Program-made: the position numbers and the translations under genes | The notes under the pieces: model-generated | What the model was told of the DNA's origin: nothing | Database searches by the model: none | What the model saw: the letters and a program-made list of their open reading frames with translations, nothing else | Assembly (NCBI RefSeq): GCF_017104715.1 | Contig: NZ_JAAGPI010000028.1 | Span: 62,001 to 126,000 of the forward strand | Length of the DNA stretch: 64,000 bases | Reading direction: 5' to 3' | Source of the DNA: Burkholderia sp. Ac-20365 | Lineage (GTDB): Bacteria; Pseudomonadota; Gammaproteobacteria; Burkholderiales; Burkholderiaceae | Shown here: in pieces, positions 43,702 through 52,361 of the stretch | Position numbering within the stretch: the stretch's first letter is position 1 | How the letters are laid out: every line of letters begins with the position of its first letter

Positions 43702-43731
43702 AGAAGTCACCGCCGCACTATCGGAGCACGC

Positions 43732-44613
43732 ATGAAACCCAGTGAATTCCAGTATCACGCGCCGACCACCGTCGACGAAGCCGCGCAACTGCTCGGCACG
43801 CTCGAGGACGCGCGAGTGCTCGCCGGCGGCCAGTCGCTGATGCCGATGATGAACTTCCGGTATCTGATGACGAGTCACCTGATCGACCTGAACGGCGTCG
43901 AAGCACTGACCCGCATCGAAGAGCGCGATGGCCGCCTGCACATCGGCGCAATGGCCCGGCAACGCGACATCGAACTGTCGCCGCTCGTCACGCAGCGCGC
44001 ACCGCTGATCCGCGAGGCTTACCAGCTCGTCAGCCACAAGCAGATCCGCAATCGCGGCACGCTCGGCGGCAGCCTGTGCCAGCTCGATCCGTCGTCGGAA
44101 CAGCCGTGCTTCACTGCCGCGCTCGACGGCGTGCTGACCATCGCCCGCTACGAAGACGGCGCCGTCACACACCGCGAGCTGCCGATGTCCGACTGGGCGC
44201 TGATGTACATGACGCCCGCGCTCGAAGAAGGCGAACTGCTCGCCGGCATTTCGCTCGACATCTGGCCCGAAGGTCATGGCTATGCATTCGAAGAGTTCGC
44301 GCGCCGTCATGGCGATTACGCGATCGTCGGTGTCGCGGCGCTGTGCACCGCGGATGCGCAAGGACGCCTCGACCGCGTATCGCTGACGATCTGCGGCGTA
44401 GCGCCCGGCCCCGTCCGGATGCACGAAGTCGAGACGTCCCTGCGCGGACGCCCGATGGACGACAGCGCGCTGCGTATAGCGAGCGACGCCGCCCGTGCGC
44501 TCGACGTGATGACGGATGCGCACGTCAGTACCGACTACCGCCAGCATCTTGCCGGCGTCCTGACCGAAAGAGCGCTGAAAACAGCGTTCTCGCGCGTCGC
44601 AAGACAATCGTAG
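43732..44613 (+). CDS. Molybdenum hydroxylase FAD subunit (CoxM-like)
   Basis: A 293-residue medium subunit of the xanthine dehydrogenase family. Seen: the N-terminal MKPSEFQYHAPTTVDEAAQLL, FAD-binding AGGQSLMPMMNFR, the second FAD motif RNRGTLGGSLCQLDPSSEQP (related to TxGGN/TxGGS), and the C-terminal CO_deh_flav_C domain from about residue 180. It passes electrons from the iron-sulfur subunit to FAD and onward. Gene order FAD-FeS-Mo (CoxM-S-L) and tight spacing (19 and 4 bases) show one enzyme. Confidence 0.9.
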   Translation: MKPSEFQYHAPTTVDEAAQLLGTLEDARVLAGGQSLMPMMNFRYLMTSHLIDLNGVEALTRIEERDGRLHIGAMARQRDIELSPLVTQRAPLIREAYQLVSHKQIRNRGTLGGSLCQLDPSSEQPCFTAALDGVLTIARYEDGAVTHRELPMSDWALMYMTPALEEGELLAGISLDIWPEGHGYAFEEFARRHGDYAIVGVAALCTADAQGRLDRVSLTICGVAPGPVRMHEVETSLRGRPMDDSALRIASDAARALDVMTDAHVSTDYRQHLAGVLTERALKTAFSRVARQS

Positions 44614-44632
44614 AGTGACAGAGGAGATGGAC

Positions 44633-45154
44633 ATGGAGACTCGTATCGTCAGAGTCGTCGTCAACGGCACCGCTTATGAGCACGAGGTGGAATCGCGCCG
44701 CATGCTCGGTGATTTCCTGCGTCACGACCTCAATCTCACCGGCACGCACTACGGCTGCGAGCACGGCGTATGCGGTGCCTGCACCGTGCTGATCGAAGGC
44801 CGCACCGCGCGCGCCTGCCTGACGCTCGCAGCCCAGGTGAACGGCCGCTCGCTGACCACCGTCGAAGGGCTCGCCCACGCGGACGGCACGCTCAACGAGT
44901 TGCAAAAAGCCTTTAGCGAAACACACGCGCTGCAGTGCGGGTTCTGCACGCCCGGCATGCTGATGACGCTGACCGAACTGCTGAACGAAACGGATTCGCC
45001 GACGGAAGCCGAGATCCGCGAAGCGATCACGGGCAATCTGTGCCGCTGTACGGGCTATCAGCCGATCGTGGCTGCGGCCCTGCTCGCTGCACAGCGCATT
45101 CGCGATCAGCGTGCTGCAACACCAGCGGCATCGGCAGCACACGCTACGGAGTAA
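44633..45154 (+). CDS. Molybdenum hydroxylase [2Fe-2S] subunit (CoxS-like)
   Basis: A 173-residue small subunit with two clusters: plant-type ligands Cys42, Cys47, Cys50 (GCEHGVCGAC) and Cys62, then the alpha-helical domain ligands Cys102, Cys105 (QCGFCTPGM) and Cys137, Cys139 (LCRCTGY). The Gln preceding Cys102 contacts the molybdopterin in homologues. I chose the ATG at 44633 (GAGGAG six bases upstream); starts at 44615 and 44627 are also in frame. It transfers electrons from the Mo centre to the FAD subunit. Confidence 0.92.
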   Translation: METRIVRVVVNGTAYEHEVESRRMLGDFLRHDLNLTGTHYGCEHGVCGACTVLIEGRTARACLTLAAQVNGRSLTTVEGLAHADGTLNELQKAFSETHALQCGFCTPGMLMTLTELLNETDSPTEAEIREAITGNLCRCTGYQPIVAAALLAAQRIRDQRAATPAASAAHATE

Positions 45155-45158
45155 CACG

Positions 45159-47525
45159 ATGGAAATATCCGATCTGAAGGGTGCGCCCACCGACCAGCGC
45201 TTCATCGGCAAGCGCGTCGCGCGCACCGAAGACAAGAAGCTGCTGCAGGGCCAGGGTTCCTACGTGGACGACGTGCACCTGCCGAACATGCTGCAGTCCG
45301 CGGTGCTGCGCAGCCCGCACGCGCACGCGAAGATCGTCTCGATCGACTGCACGGCGGCCCGCGAACTCAAGGGCGTGCACGCCGTCTACACGCACGCGGA
45401 CCTGAGCGGCCGCGCGCGCGGCCGTGCGCCGTCGATGCTGCCGAATCCGGCGATCCGCTTCGAGCGTACCCAGGAACTGCTGGCGTCGACGGAAGTGACG
45501 TTCGCGGGCGAAGCGGTGGCGTTCGTCGTCGCGGACAACCGCTATATCGCCGAAGACGCATGTGGTCTGATCGAGATCGAGTACGAGCCGCTGCCCGCCG
45601 TCGCCGACTGCCGCGACGGACTGCGTCCCGAGTCGCCGCTTTGCCACACCGACGCGAAAGACAACGTCGTCGCGCATATCGAAATGGGTTTCGGCGATAT
45701 CGACGCCGCCTTCAACGATGCACCGCATATCGTCGAGGAAACATACTGGCAGAACCGTGGCTCCGCGCATCCGATGGAAACACGCGGCTATCTCGCCGAA
45801 TACCATGCGGCCAACGGCGAGTTGACCGTGTGGTCGTCGGGTCAGGCGCCGCACCACGAGAAGAAGAACCTCGTCGAACTGCTCGAATGGGATGCCGAAA
45901 AGCTGCGCGTGCTGATGAACGACGTCGGCGGCGGCTTCGGTCCGAAGCTGCCGTTCTATCCGGAAGAAGCGCTCGTCGCGATCGCGGCCGTTGCGCTCAA
46001 ACGTCCCGTCAAATGGATTGAAGACCGGCGCGAGCATTTTCTCGCCGTCACGCAGGAGCGCGACCAGTGGTGGACCGTGCGCATGGCGCTCGGCAACGAT
46101 GGCAAGATTCGCGGCGTGAAACTGGAGATGGTGCACGACAACGGCGCGTTCCTGCCGTGGGGCATCATCACGCCGTATATCTCCATCACGACGACGCCCG
46201 GCCCTTACGTGATTCCCGCGATGGCCGCCAAGCTCGACGTCGTCTACACGAACAAGTGCGCCACTTCACCGGTGCGCGGCGCAGGCCGTCCGCAGGCGGT
46301 GTTCGCGATGGAGCGGATTCTCGACAAGGCCGCGCGCGCACTCGGCATGGACCGCGCGGAACTGCGCTGGCGCAATCTGATCCAGCCGGAGCAGATGCCC
46401 TATGACGCAGGCTTCATCTATCGCGACGGCAGCCCGCTGCGCTACGACAGCGGCGACTATCCGGCCTGTCAGAAAGCCGCGCTCGAACGCGCGCACTACG
46501 CGAGCTTCGCCGAGCGCAAAGCCGCAGCGCGCCGCGAAGGCCGCTTCATCGGCATCGGCATGGCGAGCTTCGTCGAAGGCACGGGCATGGGTCCGTTCGA
46601 AGGCGCCACGGTGCGCGTGCAGGCGAACGGCCGCATTGTCGTGATCACGGGCGCGTCGCCGCAAGGCCAGGGCCACAAGACGACCTTCGCGCAGATCTGC
46701 GCCGAACAGCTGAACGTGCCGCTCGAAACGATCGACGTCATTACGGGCGATACGGGCGGCATCTCGATGGGCGTCGGCACGTTCGCGAGCCGCGCGACGG
46801 TCAATGCGGGCAACTCCGTCTACATCGCCGCTCAGGCCGTGGGCGAAAAGATGTTCACGCTCGCCGCGCACCTGTGGAAGTGCGAGCCCAGCGAACTCGT
46901 GCTGATCGAGGGTCACGTCGCGCGCCGCTCGGGCATCGAACAGCGCATGAGCTACGGCCATCTCGCGAAAATCTCGCAAGGCATGCCGGGCTTCACGATG
47001 CCCAAGGGCCTCACCGCCGGCCTCGAAGAGACGAAATACTTCTCGCCCGCGCAGTCGACGTACTGCAACGGCACCGCCGTCGTCGAACTCGAAGTCGATC
47101 GCGAGACAGGTCACATCACGATCCTCAACTACGTGATGGCGCACGACTCGGGCAAGCTGATCAATCCGATGATCGTCGATGGCCAGGTGATCGGTTCGGT
47201 CGCGCACGGCATCGGCAACGCGACGCTCGAGTGGATGCAATACGACGAGAACGCGCAACCGACCACGACGAACTTCGGCGAATACCTGCTGCCGATGGCA
47301 ACCGACGTGCCGAACATCGACATCGTCCACCTCGAAACGCCTTCGCCGTTGAACCCGCTCGGCGTCAAGGGCGCGGGCGAAGGCGGCACGATTCCGGCCG
47401 CAGCGGCGATCGTCGCGGCGATGGAAGACGCGCTCTCGGAATACGGCGTCGAATTCACCGAAGCACCGCTCGTTCCGCAGCGTGTGTTCCAGAAGCTCAA
47501 GGAGGCCGGCGCTTACGCGCGCTGA
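45159..47525 (+). CDS. Molybdenum hydroxylase large subunit, form II CoxL-like
   Basis: A 788-residue molybdopterin-binding subunit. Seen: the N-terminal IGKRVARTEDKKLLQGQGSYVDD, GGGFGPK (257-263), the active-site loop PVRGAGRP (371-378), MASFVEGTGMG and GASPQGQGHKTTF, and the conserved catalytic Glu at about 741 in GVKGAGEGGT. True CO dehydrogenases carry AYxCSFR with the Cu-binding Cys; this protein has the form II type xRGAGR, so it is a hydroxylase of an organic substrate, probably of an aromatic N-heterocycle, aldehyde or CoA ester. The ATG at 45159 follows the small-subunit stop by 4 bases. The substrate is unknown; XdhC-type maturation factor is encoded at 55483. Confidence 0.9.
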   Translation: MEISDLKGAPTDQRFIGKRVARTEDKKLLQGQGSYVDDVHLPNMLQSAVLRSPHAHAKIVSIDCTAARELKGVHAVYTHADLSGRARGRAPSMLPNPAIRFERTQELLASTEVTFAGEAVAFVVADNRYIAEDACGLIEIEYEPLPAVADCRDGLRPESPLCHTDAKDNVVAHIEMGFGDIDAAFNDAPHIVEETYWQNRGSAHPMETRGYLAEYHAANGELTVWSSGQAPHHEKKNLVELLEWDAEKLRVLMNDVGGGFGPKLPFYPEEALVAIAAVALKRPVKWIEDRREHFLAVTQERDQWWTVRMALGNDGKIRGVKLEMVHDNGAFLPWGIITPYISITTTPGPYVIPAMAAKLDVVYTNKCATSPVRGAGRPQAVFAMERILDKAARALGMDRAELRWRNLIQPEQMPYDAGFIYRDGSPLRYDSGDYPACQKAALERAHYASFAERKAAARREGRFIGIGMASFVEGTGMGPFEGATVRVQANGRIVVITGASPQGQGHKTTFAQICAEQLNVPLETIDVITGDTGGISMGVGTFASRATVNAGNSVYIAAQAVGEKMFTLAAHLWKCEPSELVLIEGHVARRSGIEQRMSYGHLAKISQGMPGFTMPKGLTAGLEETKYFSPAQSTYCNGTAVVELEVDRETGHITILNYVMAHDSGKLINPMIVDGQVIGSVAHGIGNATLEWMQYDENAQPTTTNFGEYLLPMATDVPNIDIVHLETPSPLNPLGVKGAGEGGTIPAAAAIVAAMEDALSEYGVEFTEAPLVPQRVFQKLKEAGAYAR

Positions 47526-47536
47526 CCTGCCGCAGG

Positions 47537-47571
47537 CGCCCGCTCCGCGCGGGCGTCCCTTCCCTGTTTTC
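47537..47571 (+). terminator. GC-rich hairpin with pyrimidine-rich tail after the Mo hydroxylase genes
   Basis: CGCCCGC (47537-47543) pairs with GCGGGCG (47549-47555), then TCCCTTCCCTGTTTTC follows. It lies 12 bases past the large-subunit stop. It may be a weak or partial terminator that reduces expression of the following genes. Confidence 0.5.
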
Positions 47572-47603
47572 ATTGTTTGGACCTTAAGTTTGGACCTGAT
47601 GCC

Positions 47604-48332
47604 ATGACGACTGAATTCACCGCAGCGCTCCACGAATCCGAATACCGGATCACCCTCTCCCAGCCGGACCTCGGCAACACGCTGACGCTCGACGCCATGC
47701 GCGCGCTCGCCGCCGAGATCCGCAAGGCCGGCCGCGACAGCAACGTGAAGATCATCCGCATCCGCGCGTCCGGTCCGGCGTTCTGCCGTGGCCGCGCGGT
47801 CAGCGCGCCGCCGGCCACGCCGCCGACGTCGGCGCAGTTTCGCCGCAACGTCGCCGATCCGATTCTCGATGTCTATCGCGCGATGCACGAAAGCGAAGTG
47901 CCGCTGCTCGCCGAAGTGCAAGGCGATGCGGAAGGTTTCGGCTGCGCGCTCGTCACTGCGTGCGACCTCGCCGTCGCCGCGGACAATGCACGCTTCAATC
48001 TTCCTGAACTGCAGAAGAACCTGCCGCCGACCCTCGTGCTCTCCGTGCTGCGCCACAAGGTGCCGCCGAAGGCCTCCGCGCACATGGTCTATCTGACGGA
48101 GACGATCGACGCCGCGAACGCGCGCGAGTGGGGCATCGTCGCCGAAGTCGTGCCGGCTGAAAAACTGGCCGAACGCGCCGACGCGATGGTCGCTTCGATC
48201 TGCACGCGCGACCGCATCGCCATCGCGACGCTGAAAACGTATTTCCGCGAAATCACGATTCCCGACTTCTCGCTCGCGAGCGAAGTCGCGGGTGCATCGC
48301 TCGCGAACGCGATGACGTCGATGCGTCGCTGA
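47604..48332 (+). CDS. Enoyl-CoA hydratase/isomerase (crotonase)-fold protein
   Basis: A 242-residue crotonase-fold protein. The first oxyanion segment is present in altered form (ASGPAFCRGRAV, where hydratases have FCAGAD). The second, QGDAEGFGCALVTACDLAVAADNARFNLPEL, has the expected Gly and a Glu at the position of the first catalytic Glu. The segment that holds the second catalytic Glu in hydratases reads SAHMVYLTET, without a Glu in the usual place. It may therefore be an isomerase, hydrolase or ring-modifying member. The ATG at 47604 was chosen over the TTG at 47577. It lies between the Mo hydroxylase and the first UbiD gene. Confidence 0.8.
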   Translation: MTTEFTAALHESEYRITLSQPDLGNTLTLDAMRALAAEIRKAGRDSNVKIIRIRASGPAFCRGRAVSAPPATPPTSAQFRRNVADPILDVYRAMHESEVPLLAEVQGDAEGFGCALVTACDLAVAADNARFNLPELQKNLPPTLVLSVLRHKVPPKASAHMVYLTETIDAANAREWGIVAEVVPAEKLAERADAMVASICTRDRIAIATLKTYFREITIPDFSLASEVAGASLANAMTSMRR

Positions 48333-48407
48333 TCCATCACCGCTGCACGCTGTACCTCACCGACGCGCCGCACCTTGCGCACGCCGGGCAACACTTCAAG
48401 CAATAAG

Positions 48408-48428
48408 GGCGCCGCGCAACGCGGCGCC
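48408..48428 (+). other. Perfect 9-bp GC hairpin just before the first UbiD gene
   Basis: GGCGCCGCG (48408-48416) and CGCGGCGCC (48420-48428) pair perfectly with a three-base loop and no T run. It stands 16 bases upstream of the UbiD start codon, close to the ribosome-binding region, and could affect translation or mRNA processing. Confidence 0.5.
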
Positions 48429-48444
48429 TCACGGGACTCTAGCC

Positions 48445-50112
48445 ATGGCTGATCAAGACATCACTTCCAGGTCTTCCGCGAACGAAGGTTACGCGGACCT
48501 GCACGAACATATCGCACGCCTCGAAGCGGCAGGTTTGCTGTACCGGATCGACGAACCGGTCAACAAGGACACCGAGATGCATCCGCTCGTGCGCTGGCAG
48601 TTCCGCGGCGGCATTCCCGAAGCCGATCGCAAGGCGTTCCTGTTCACGAATATCGTCGACAGCAAAGGCCGCAAGTACGACATTCCCGTCATCGTCGGCG
48701 GCATTGCGGCGAATCCGGAGATCTACCGCATCGGCATGAACGTGCCCTCGCTCGACGATATCGGCGACGCGTGGAATCGTGCGATCGATAACCCCGTGCC
48801 ACCCGTCGTGGTCGAAAGCGGCCCCGTGCATGACATCGTGATCGAAGGCAAGGATCTCGAAGGTCCCGGCAACGGCCTCGAATCGCTGCCGCTGCCGATC
48901 TCGACGCCGGGCTTCGACGCCGCGCCATACATGACGATGACGGGCGTGATCTCGCGCGATCCGGAAACCGGCGTGCAGAACATGGGCACCTATCGCGGTC
49001 ATCTGAAGTCGGCCACGCGCCTCGGCATGATGATGCTCGTGAACCTGCGCGCGGGGGGGCTCGATCACTGGCGCAAGTACGCGGCGAAGGGCGAGAAGAT
49101 GCCCGTTGCGATCGTGCTCGGCGCGCCGCCCCTCGTCGCATTCCAGGGTCCGCAGAAGTTGCGCCCGAATGTGGATGAACTGAGTGTCGCCGGTGGTCTC
49201 GCGGGTGAGCCGATCCGCGTCGTCAAGGGTCGCACCGTCGATCTGCTGGTGCCCGCCGAAGCGGAAGTCGTCGTCGAAGGTTATGTCGATCCGCAATATC
49301 TCGAACCGGAAGGTCCGTTCGGCGAAAGCCACGGTTACGTCGCGCTCGAAGACTACAACCTCTCGATCGAAGTCACGGCCATCACGCGCCGCAAGGATGC
49401 CGTTCTGACGTCGATCATCTCGCAGGTCACGCCGTCCGAATCGAGCGTCATCAAACGTCTCGCCTACGAGCCGATGTTCCTGCGCCATCTGCGCGACCAG
49501 CTTGGCATTCGTGGCATCAAGAAGGTGTCGCTGCACGAGCCGCTCACGAATCTGCGTCGCTTCGTGTTCCTGCAGTTCGAGCGCGGTTCGAAGAAGACCG
49601 AAATCTGGCGCGCGCTGTACGGCACGATGTCGCTGCAGGCCGCGATCGGCAAGTTCGTGATCGCGATCGACGACGACATCGATCCCGACAACGCCGACGC
49701 CGTGTTCTGGGCGATGGGCTATCGCTGCAATCCGGTCGAAGACGTGAAGCTGATTTCGTACCGCGAGCACGGCCACGGCCCGCGCTCGGACCACGATGTT
49801 GGTCTCGATTCGGCCATGCTGATCGACGCGACGATGAAAGCGCCCATGCCGCCGCTCGCGCTGCCGAAGAAGGAATACATGGAGAACGCGAAGCTGTTGT
49901 GGGAACGTCTCGGCCTGCCGAAGCTGAAGCCGGAGTCGCCGTGGTACGGCTACTCGCTCGGCGACTGGACGGAAGAATGGGACCGCAACGCCGAACAGGC
50001 GACGCGCGGCGAATGGATGCAGCGCGACGCGTCCTACCATGCTCGCCGCAAGAGCGGCGTCGAGCCGAATTCGCCCGTACGTGGCATCGAGGGCAATCGT
50101 GGCGACGAATAA
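48445..50112 (+). CDS. UbiD-family prenylated-FMN decarboxylase, copy 1
   Basis: A 555-residue reversible (de)carboxylase. Key residues line up with characterised UbiD/Fdc1: Asn179 and Arg184 in NMGTYR, a metal-ligand Glu245 in VDELSVAGG, and the Glu289...Glu294 pair in EGPFGESHGY. The cofactor prenylated FMN is made by UbiX, whose gene overlaps this one by 14 bases. Family members remove CO2 from aromatic, heteroaromatic or alpha,beta-unsaturated acids. Placement after a Mo hydroxylase suggests a hydroxylated ring acid as substrate, which is inference. It is clearly paralogous to the protein at 52362-54023. Confidence 0.9.
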   Translation: MADQDITSRSSANEGYADLHEHIARLEAAGLLYRIDEPVNKDTEMHPLVRWQFRGGIPEADRKAFLFTNIVDSKGRKYDIPVIVGGIAANPEIYRIGMNVPSLDDIGDAWNRAIDNPVPPVVVESGPVHDIVIEGKDLEGPGNGLESLPLPISTPGFDAAPYMTMTGVISRDPETGVQNMGTYRGHLKSATRLGMMMLVNLRAGGLDHWRKYAAKGEKMPVAIVLGAPPLVAFQGPQKLRPNVDELSVAGGLAGEPIRVVKGRTVDLLVPAEAEVVVEGYVDPQYLEPEGPFGESHGYVALEDYNLSIEVTAITRRKDAVLTSIISQVTPSESSVIKRLAYEPMFLRHLRDQLGIRGIKKVSLHEPLTNLRRFVFLQFERGSKKTEIWRALYGTMSLQAAIGKFVIAIDDDIDPDNADAVFWAMGYRCNPVEDVKLISYREHGHGPRSDHDVGLDSAMLIDATMKAPMPPLALPKKEYMENAKLLWERLGLPKLKPESPWYGYSLGDWTEEWDRNAEQATRGEWMQRDASYHARRKSGVEPNSPVRGIEGNRGDE

Positions 50113-50692
50113 CAGGACTCCGGAACGAATCATCGTCGGCATCACCGGCGCGTCGGGCGTGATCTACGGGATTCGCGCGCTCGAACTGCTCGCCGAGGCC
50201 GGCATCGAAACGCATCTAGTGATCAGCAAGGCCGCCGAACTGACCATGACCTACGAAACCGACATCCGCGCTGCCGATCTGCGCGCGCGGGCGTCGCACT
50301 GGTATTCGCCGGGCGACATCGGCGCGGCCATTTCGTCGGGCTCGTTCAAAACGAAGGGCATGCTGATCGTGCCGTGCTCGGTGCGCTCGATGAGCGAGAT
50401 CGCCACCGGCATCACGAGTTCGCTGATCAGCCGCGCAGCCGACGTCGTGCTGAAGGAACGTCGGCGTCTCGTGCTCGGCGTGCGCGAAACGCCGCTGCAC
50501 GGCGGACATCTGCGCACGCTGGTGCAACTCTCGGACATGGGCGCCGTCATCGCGCCGATCGTCCCGGCGTTCTACCAGAAGCCGCAAACGATCGACGACA
50601 TCGTCAATCACACGGTGGGCCGCATGCTCGATCTGTTCGACATCGAAACCGGCGTGGTCAAACGCTGGAAAGAATCGCAGCAAGAGCTGTAA
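50099..50692 (+). CDS. ubiX: UbiX-type flavin prenyltransferase
   Basis: A 197-residue enzyme that attaches a dimethylallyl group to FMN to give prenylated FMN for UbiD decarboxylases. Seen: the flavin-binding IIVGITGASGVIYGIRALELL, VISKAAELTMTYE, GSFKTKGMLIVPCSVRSMSEIATG (the CS motif), KERRRLVLGVRETPLH and PIVPAFYQKPQTIDDIVNHTVGR. The GTG at 50099 gives the normal UbiX length; the frame extends to 50039 but those codons overlap UbiD and have no UbiX character. A dedicated UbiX next to UbiD implies high prFMN demand in this pathway. Confidence 0.93.
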   Translation: MATNNRTPERIIVGITGASGVIYGIRALELLAEAGIETHLVISKAAELTMTYETDIRAADLRARASHWYSPGDIGAAISSGSFKTKGMLIVPCSVRSMSEIATGITSSLISRAADVVLKERRRLVLGVRETPLHGGHLRTLVQLSDMGAVIAPIVPAFYQKPQTIDDIVNHTVGRMLDLFDIETGVVKRWKESQQEL

Positions 50693-50765
50693 CGCGCGCG
50701 CCGCGCCGCTTTCTTCATCCTCACAGGCCCGCTGCGCCACGCGCGGCGGCGGGCCGCCTCTCGCG

Positions 50766-52244
50766 ATGATCATGACTGAATCCAACCTGCTTTCCCGGCT
50801 CGCGGACGCGAGCCTGTTGCGCACGCTCGCTTACGTCGACGGCGCCTGGTGCGGTGCCGACGATGCGCGCACCTTCGCCGTCAACGATCCCGCCACCGGC
50901 GAGAAGATCGCCGACGTCCCGCTCATGACGGGCGCCGAAACGCGCCGCGCGATCGAAGCCGGCGAACGCGCGCAGCGCGGCTGGCGCGCGCTCACGGCAG
51001 CGCAGCGCGCGGCAATCCTGAAGCGCTGGCACGCATTGATGGTCGCGAACACGGACGACCTCGCAGCGATCATGTCGGCCGAGCAAGGCAAGCCGCTCGC
51101 CGAAGCGAAAGGCGAGATCGGCTACGCGGCATCGTTCATCGAATGGTTCGCCGAGCAGGCCAAACGGATCGACGGCGATGTGCTCGCGTCGCCCGCTGCC
51201 GACAAACGCATGCTCGTGACGAAAGAGCCGATCGGCGTATGCGCTGCGATCACGCCGTGGAATTTCCCCGCTGCGATGATCACGCGCAAGGTCGCGCCCG
51301 CGCTCGCGGCCGGCTGCGCGATGATCGTCAAGCCCGCCGAAGCCACGCCGCTGTCGGCGCTCGCGCTGGCCGAACTGGCGCATCGCGCGGGCGTGCCGGC
51401 CGGCGTGTTCAGCGTCGTGGTCGGTGATCCGCGCGCGATTGGCGCGGAGCTGACCAGCAACCCGATCGTGCGCAAGCTCTCGTTCACCGGCTCGACGCCA
51501 GTGGGCCGCATGCTGATGAGCCAGTGCGCGCCGACCATCAAGAAGCTCTCGCTCGAACTTGGCGGCAACGCGCCGTTCATCGTGTTCGACGATGCCGATC
51601 TCGATGCGGCAGTCGAGGGCGCACTCGCGTCGAAGTACCGGAACGCCGGTCAAACCTGCGTGTGCACGAACCGCTTCTATGTGCAGGACAGCGTGTACGA
51701 CGCGTTCGCGGAGAAATTCACGGCAGCGGTCGCCCGCATCAAGGTCGGCAATGGATTCGAGAGCGGCGTCATGCAAGGCCCGCTCATCAACGAGGCCGCC
51801 GTCGAGAAAGTCGAATCGCATATCGCCGATGCGCTCGCGCATGGCGCACGCGTGCTCACGGGTGGCAAGCGTCACGCGGCGGGCAAGCTCTTCTTCGAGC
51901 CAACTGTAGTGGATGGCGTCACGGCGTCGATGCGCTTCGCGACGGAGGAAACCTTCGGCCCGGTCGCCCCGCTTTTCCGCTTTCGCGACGAGCAGGAGGC
52001 CATCGCCGCGGCGAACGCCACCGAGTTCGGTCTCGCCGCTTACTTCTATAGCCGCGATATCGGCCGGATCTGGCGCGTGTCCGAGGCGCTCGAATACGGG
52101 ATGGTCGGCATCAACACCGGGTTGATCTCGAATGAGGTCGCGCCGTTCGGCGGCGTCAAGCAATCCGGGCTCGGGCGCGAAGGCTCGAAGTACGGGATCG
52201 ACGAGTATCTCGAGATCAAATACCTGTGTATGGGTGGCGTCTGA
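50766..52244 (+). CDS. gabD: NAD(P)-dependent aldehyde dehydrogenase, succinate-semialdehyde type
   Basis: A 492-residue ALDH. Seen: cofactor motif ITPWNFPAAMITRK, SFTGSTPVG, general base Glu264 in LELGGNAPFIVF, and catalytic Cys298 in NAGQTCVCTNRF, with the neighbouring Cys300 typical of GabD-type succinate-semialdehyde dehydrogenases. The C-terminal EVAPFGGVKQSGLGREGSKYGIDEYLEIKYLC is also GabD-like. In this cluster it could oxidise a semialdehyde left after ring opening, which is inference. The ATG at 50766 or 50772 could start it. It lies 73 bases after ubiX and ends the first catabolic segment. Confidence 0.88.
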   Translation: MIMTESNLLSRLADASLLRTLAYVDGAWCGADDARTFAVNDPATGEKIADVPLMTGAETRRAIEAGERAQRGWRALTAAQRAAILKRWHALMVANTDDLAAIMSAEQGKPLAEAKGEIGYAASFIEWFAEQAKRIDGDVLASPAADKRMLVTKEPIGVCAAITPWNFPAAMITRKVAPALAAGCAMIVKPAEATPLSALALAELAHRAGVPAGVFSVVVGDPRAIGAELTSNPIVRKLSFTGSTPVGRMLMSQCAPTIKKLSLELGGNAPFIVFDDADLDAAVEGALASKYRNAGQTCVCTNRFYVQDSVYDAFAEKFTAAVARIKVGNGFESGVMQGPLINEAAVEKVESHIADALAHGARVLTGGKRHAAGKLFFEPTVVDGVTASMRFATEETFGPVAPLFRFRDEQEAIAAANATEFGLAAYFYSRDIGRIWRVSEALEYGMVGINTGLISNEVAPFGGVKQSGLGREGSKYGIDEYLEIKYLCMGGV

Positions 52245-52279
52245 ACGATGCCGCTCCGGCAGCCGGCTGGCCGGCTCCG

Positions 52280-52315
52280 TTGACAATCGTCTTATTGCCA
52301 TGCAATCATACAATC
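52280..52315 (+). promoter_or_regulatory. Promoter region with ATACAATC element upstream of second UbiD
   Basis: A TTGACA (52280-52285) and an ATACAATC (52308-52315) lie in the 117-base gap between the aldehyde dehydrogenase and the second UbiD gene. The same element occurs twice at the GntR-side promoter at 41420 and 41471. No convincing -10 box is seen at the standard distance from TTGACA. Confidence 0.5.
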
Positions 52316-52361
52316 ACACTGAATTTACCCACCCCGCTGGGACTCACATTTAGGAGACAGA

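Noticed and set aside
43732..47525. Aerobic CO dehydrogenase (CoxMSL)
   Set aside because: The large subunit lacks the AYxCSFR loop with the copper-binding Cys and has an xRGAGR loop instead; context is aromatic degradation.
48439..50145. 568-codon minus-strand frame opposite the first UbiD, and a similar one at 52368-54014 opposite the second
   Set aside because: Both mirror their UbiD partner because the codon bias is the same; neither has a start signal or recognisable fold.
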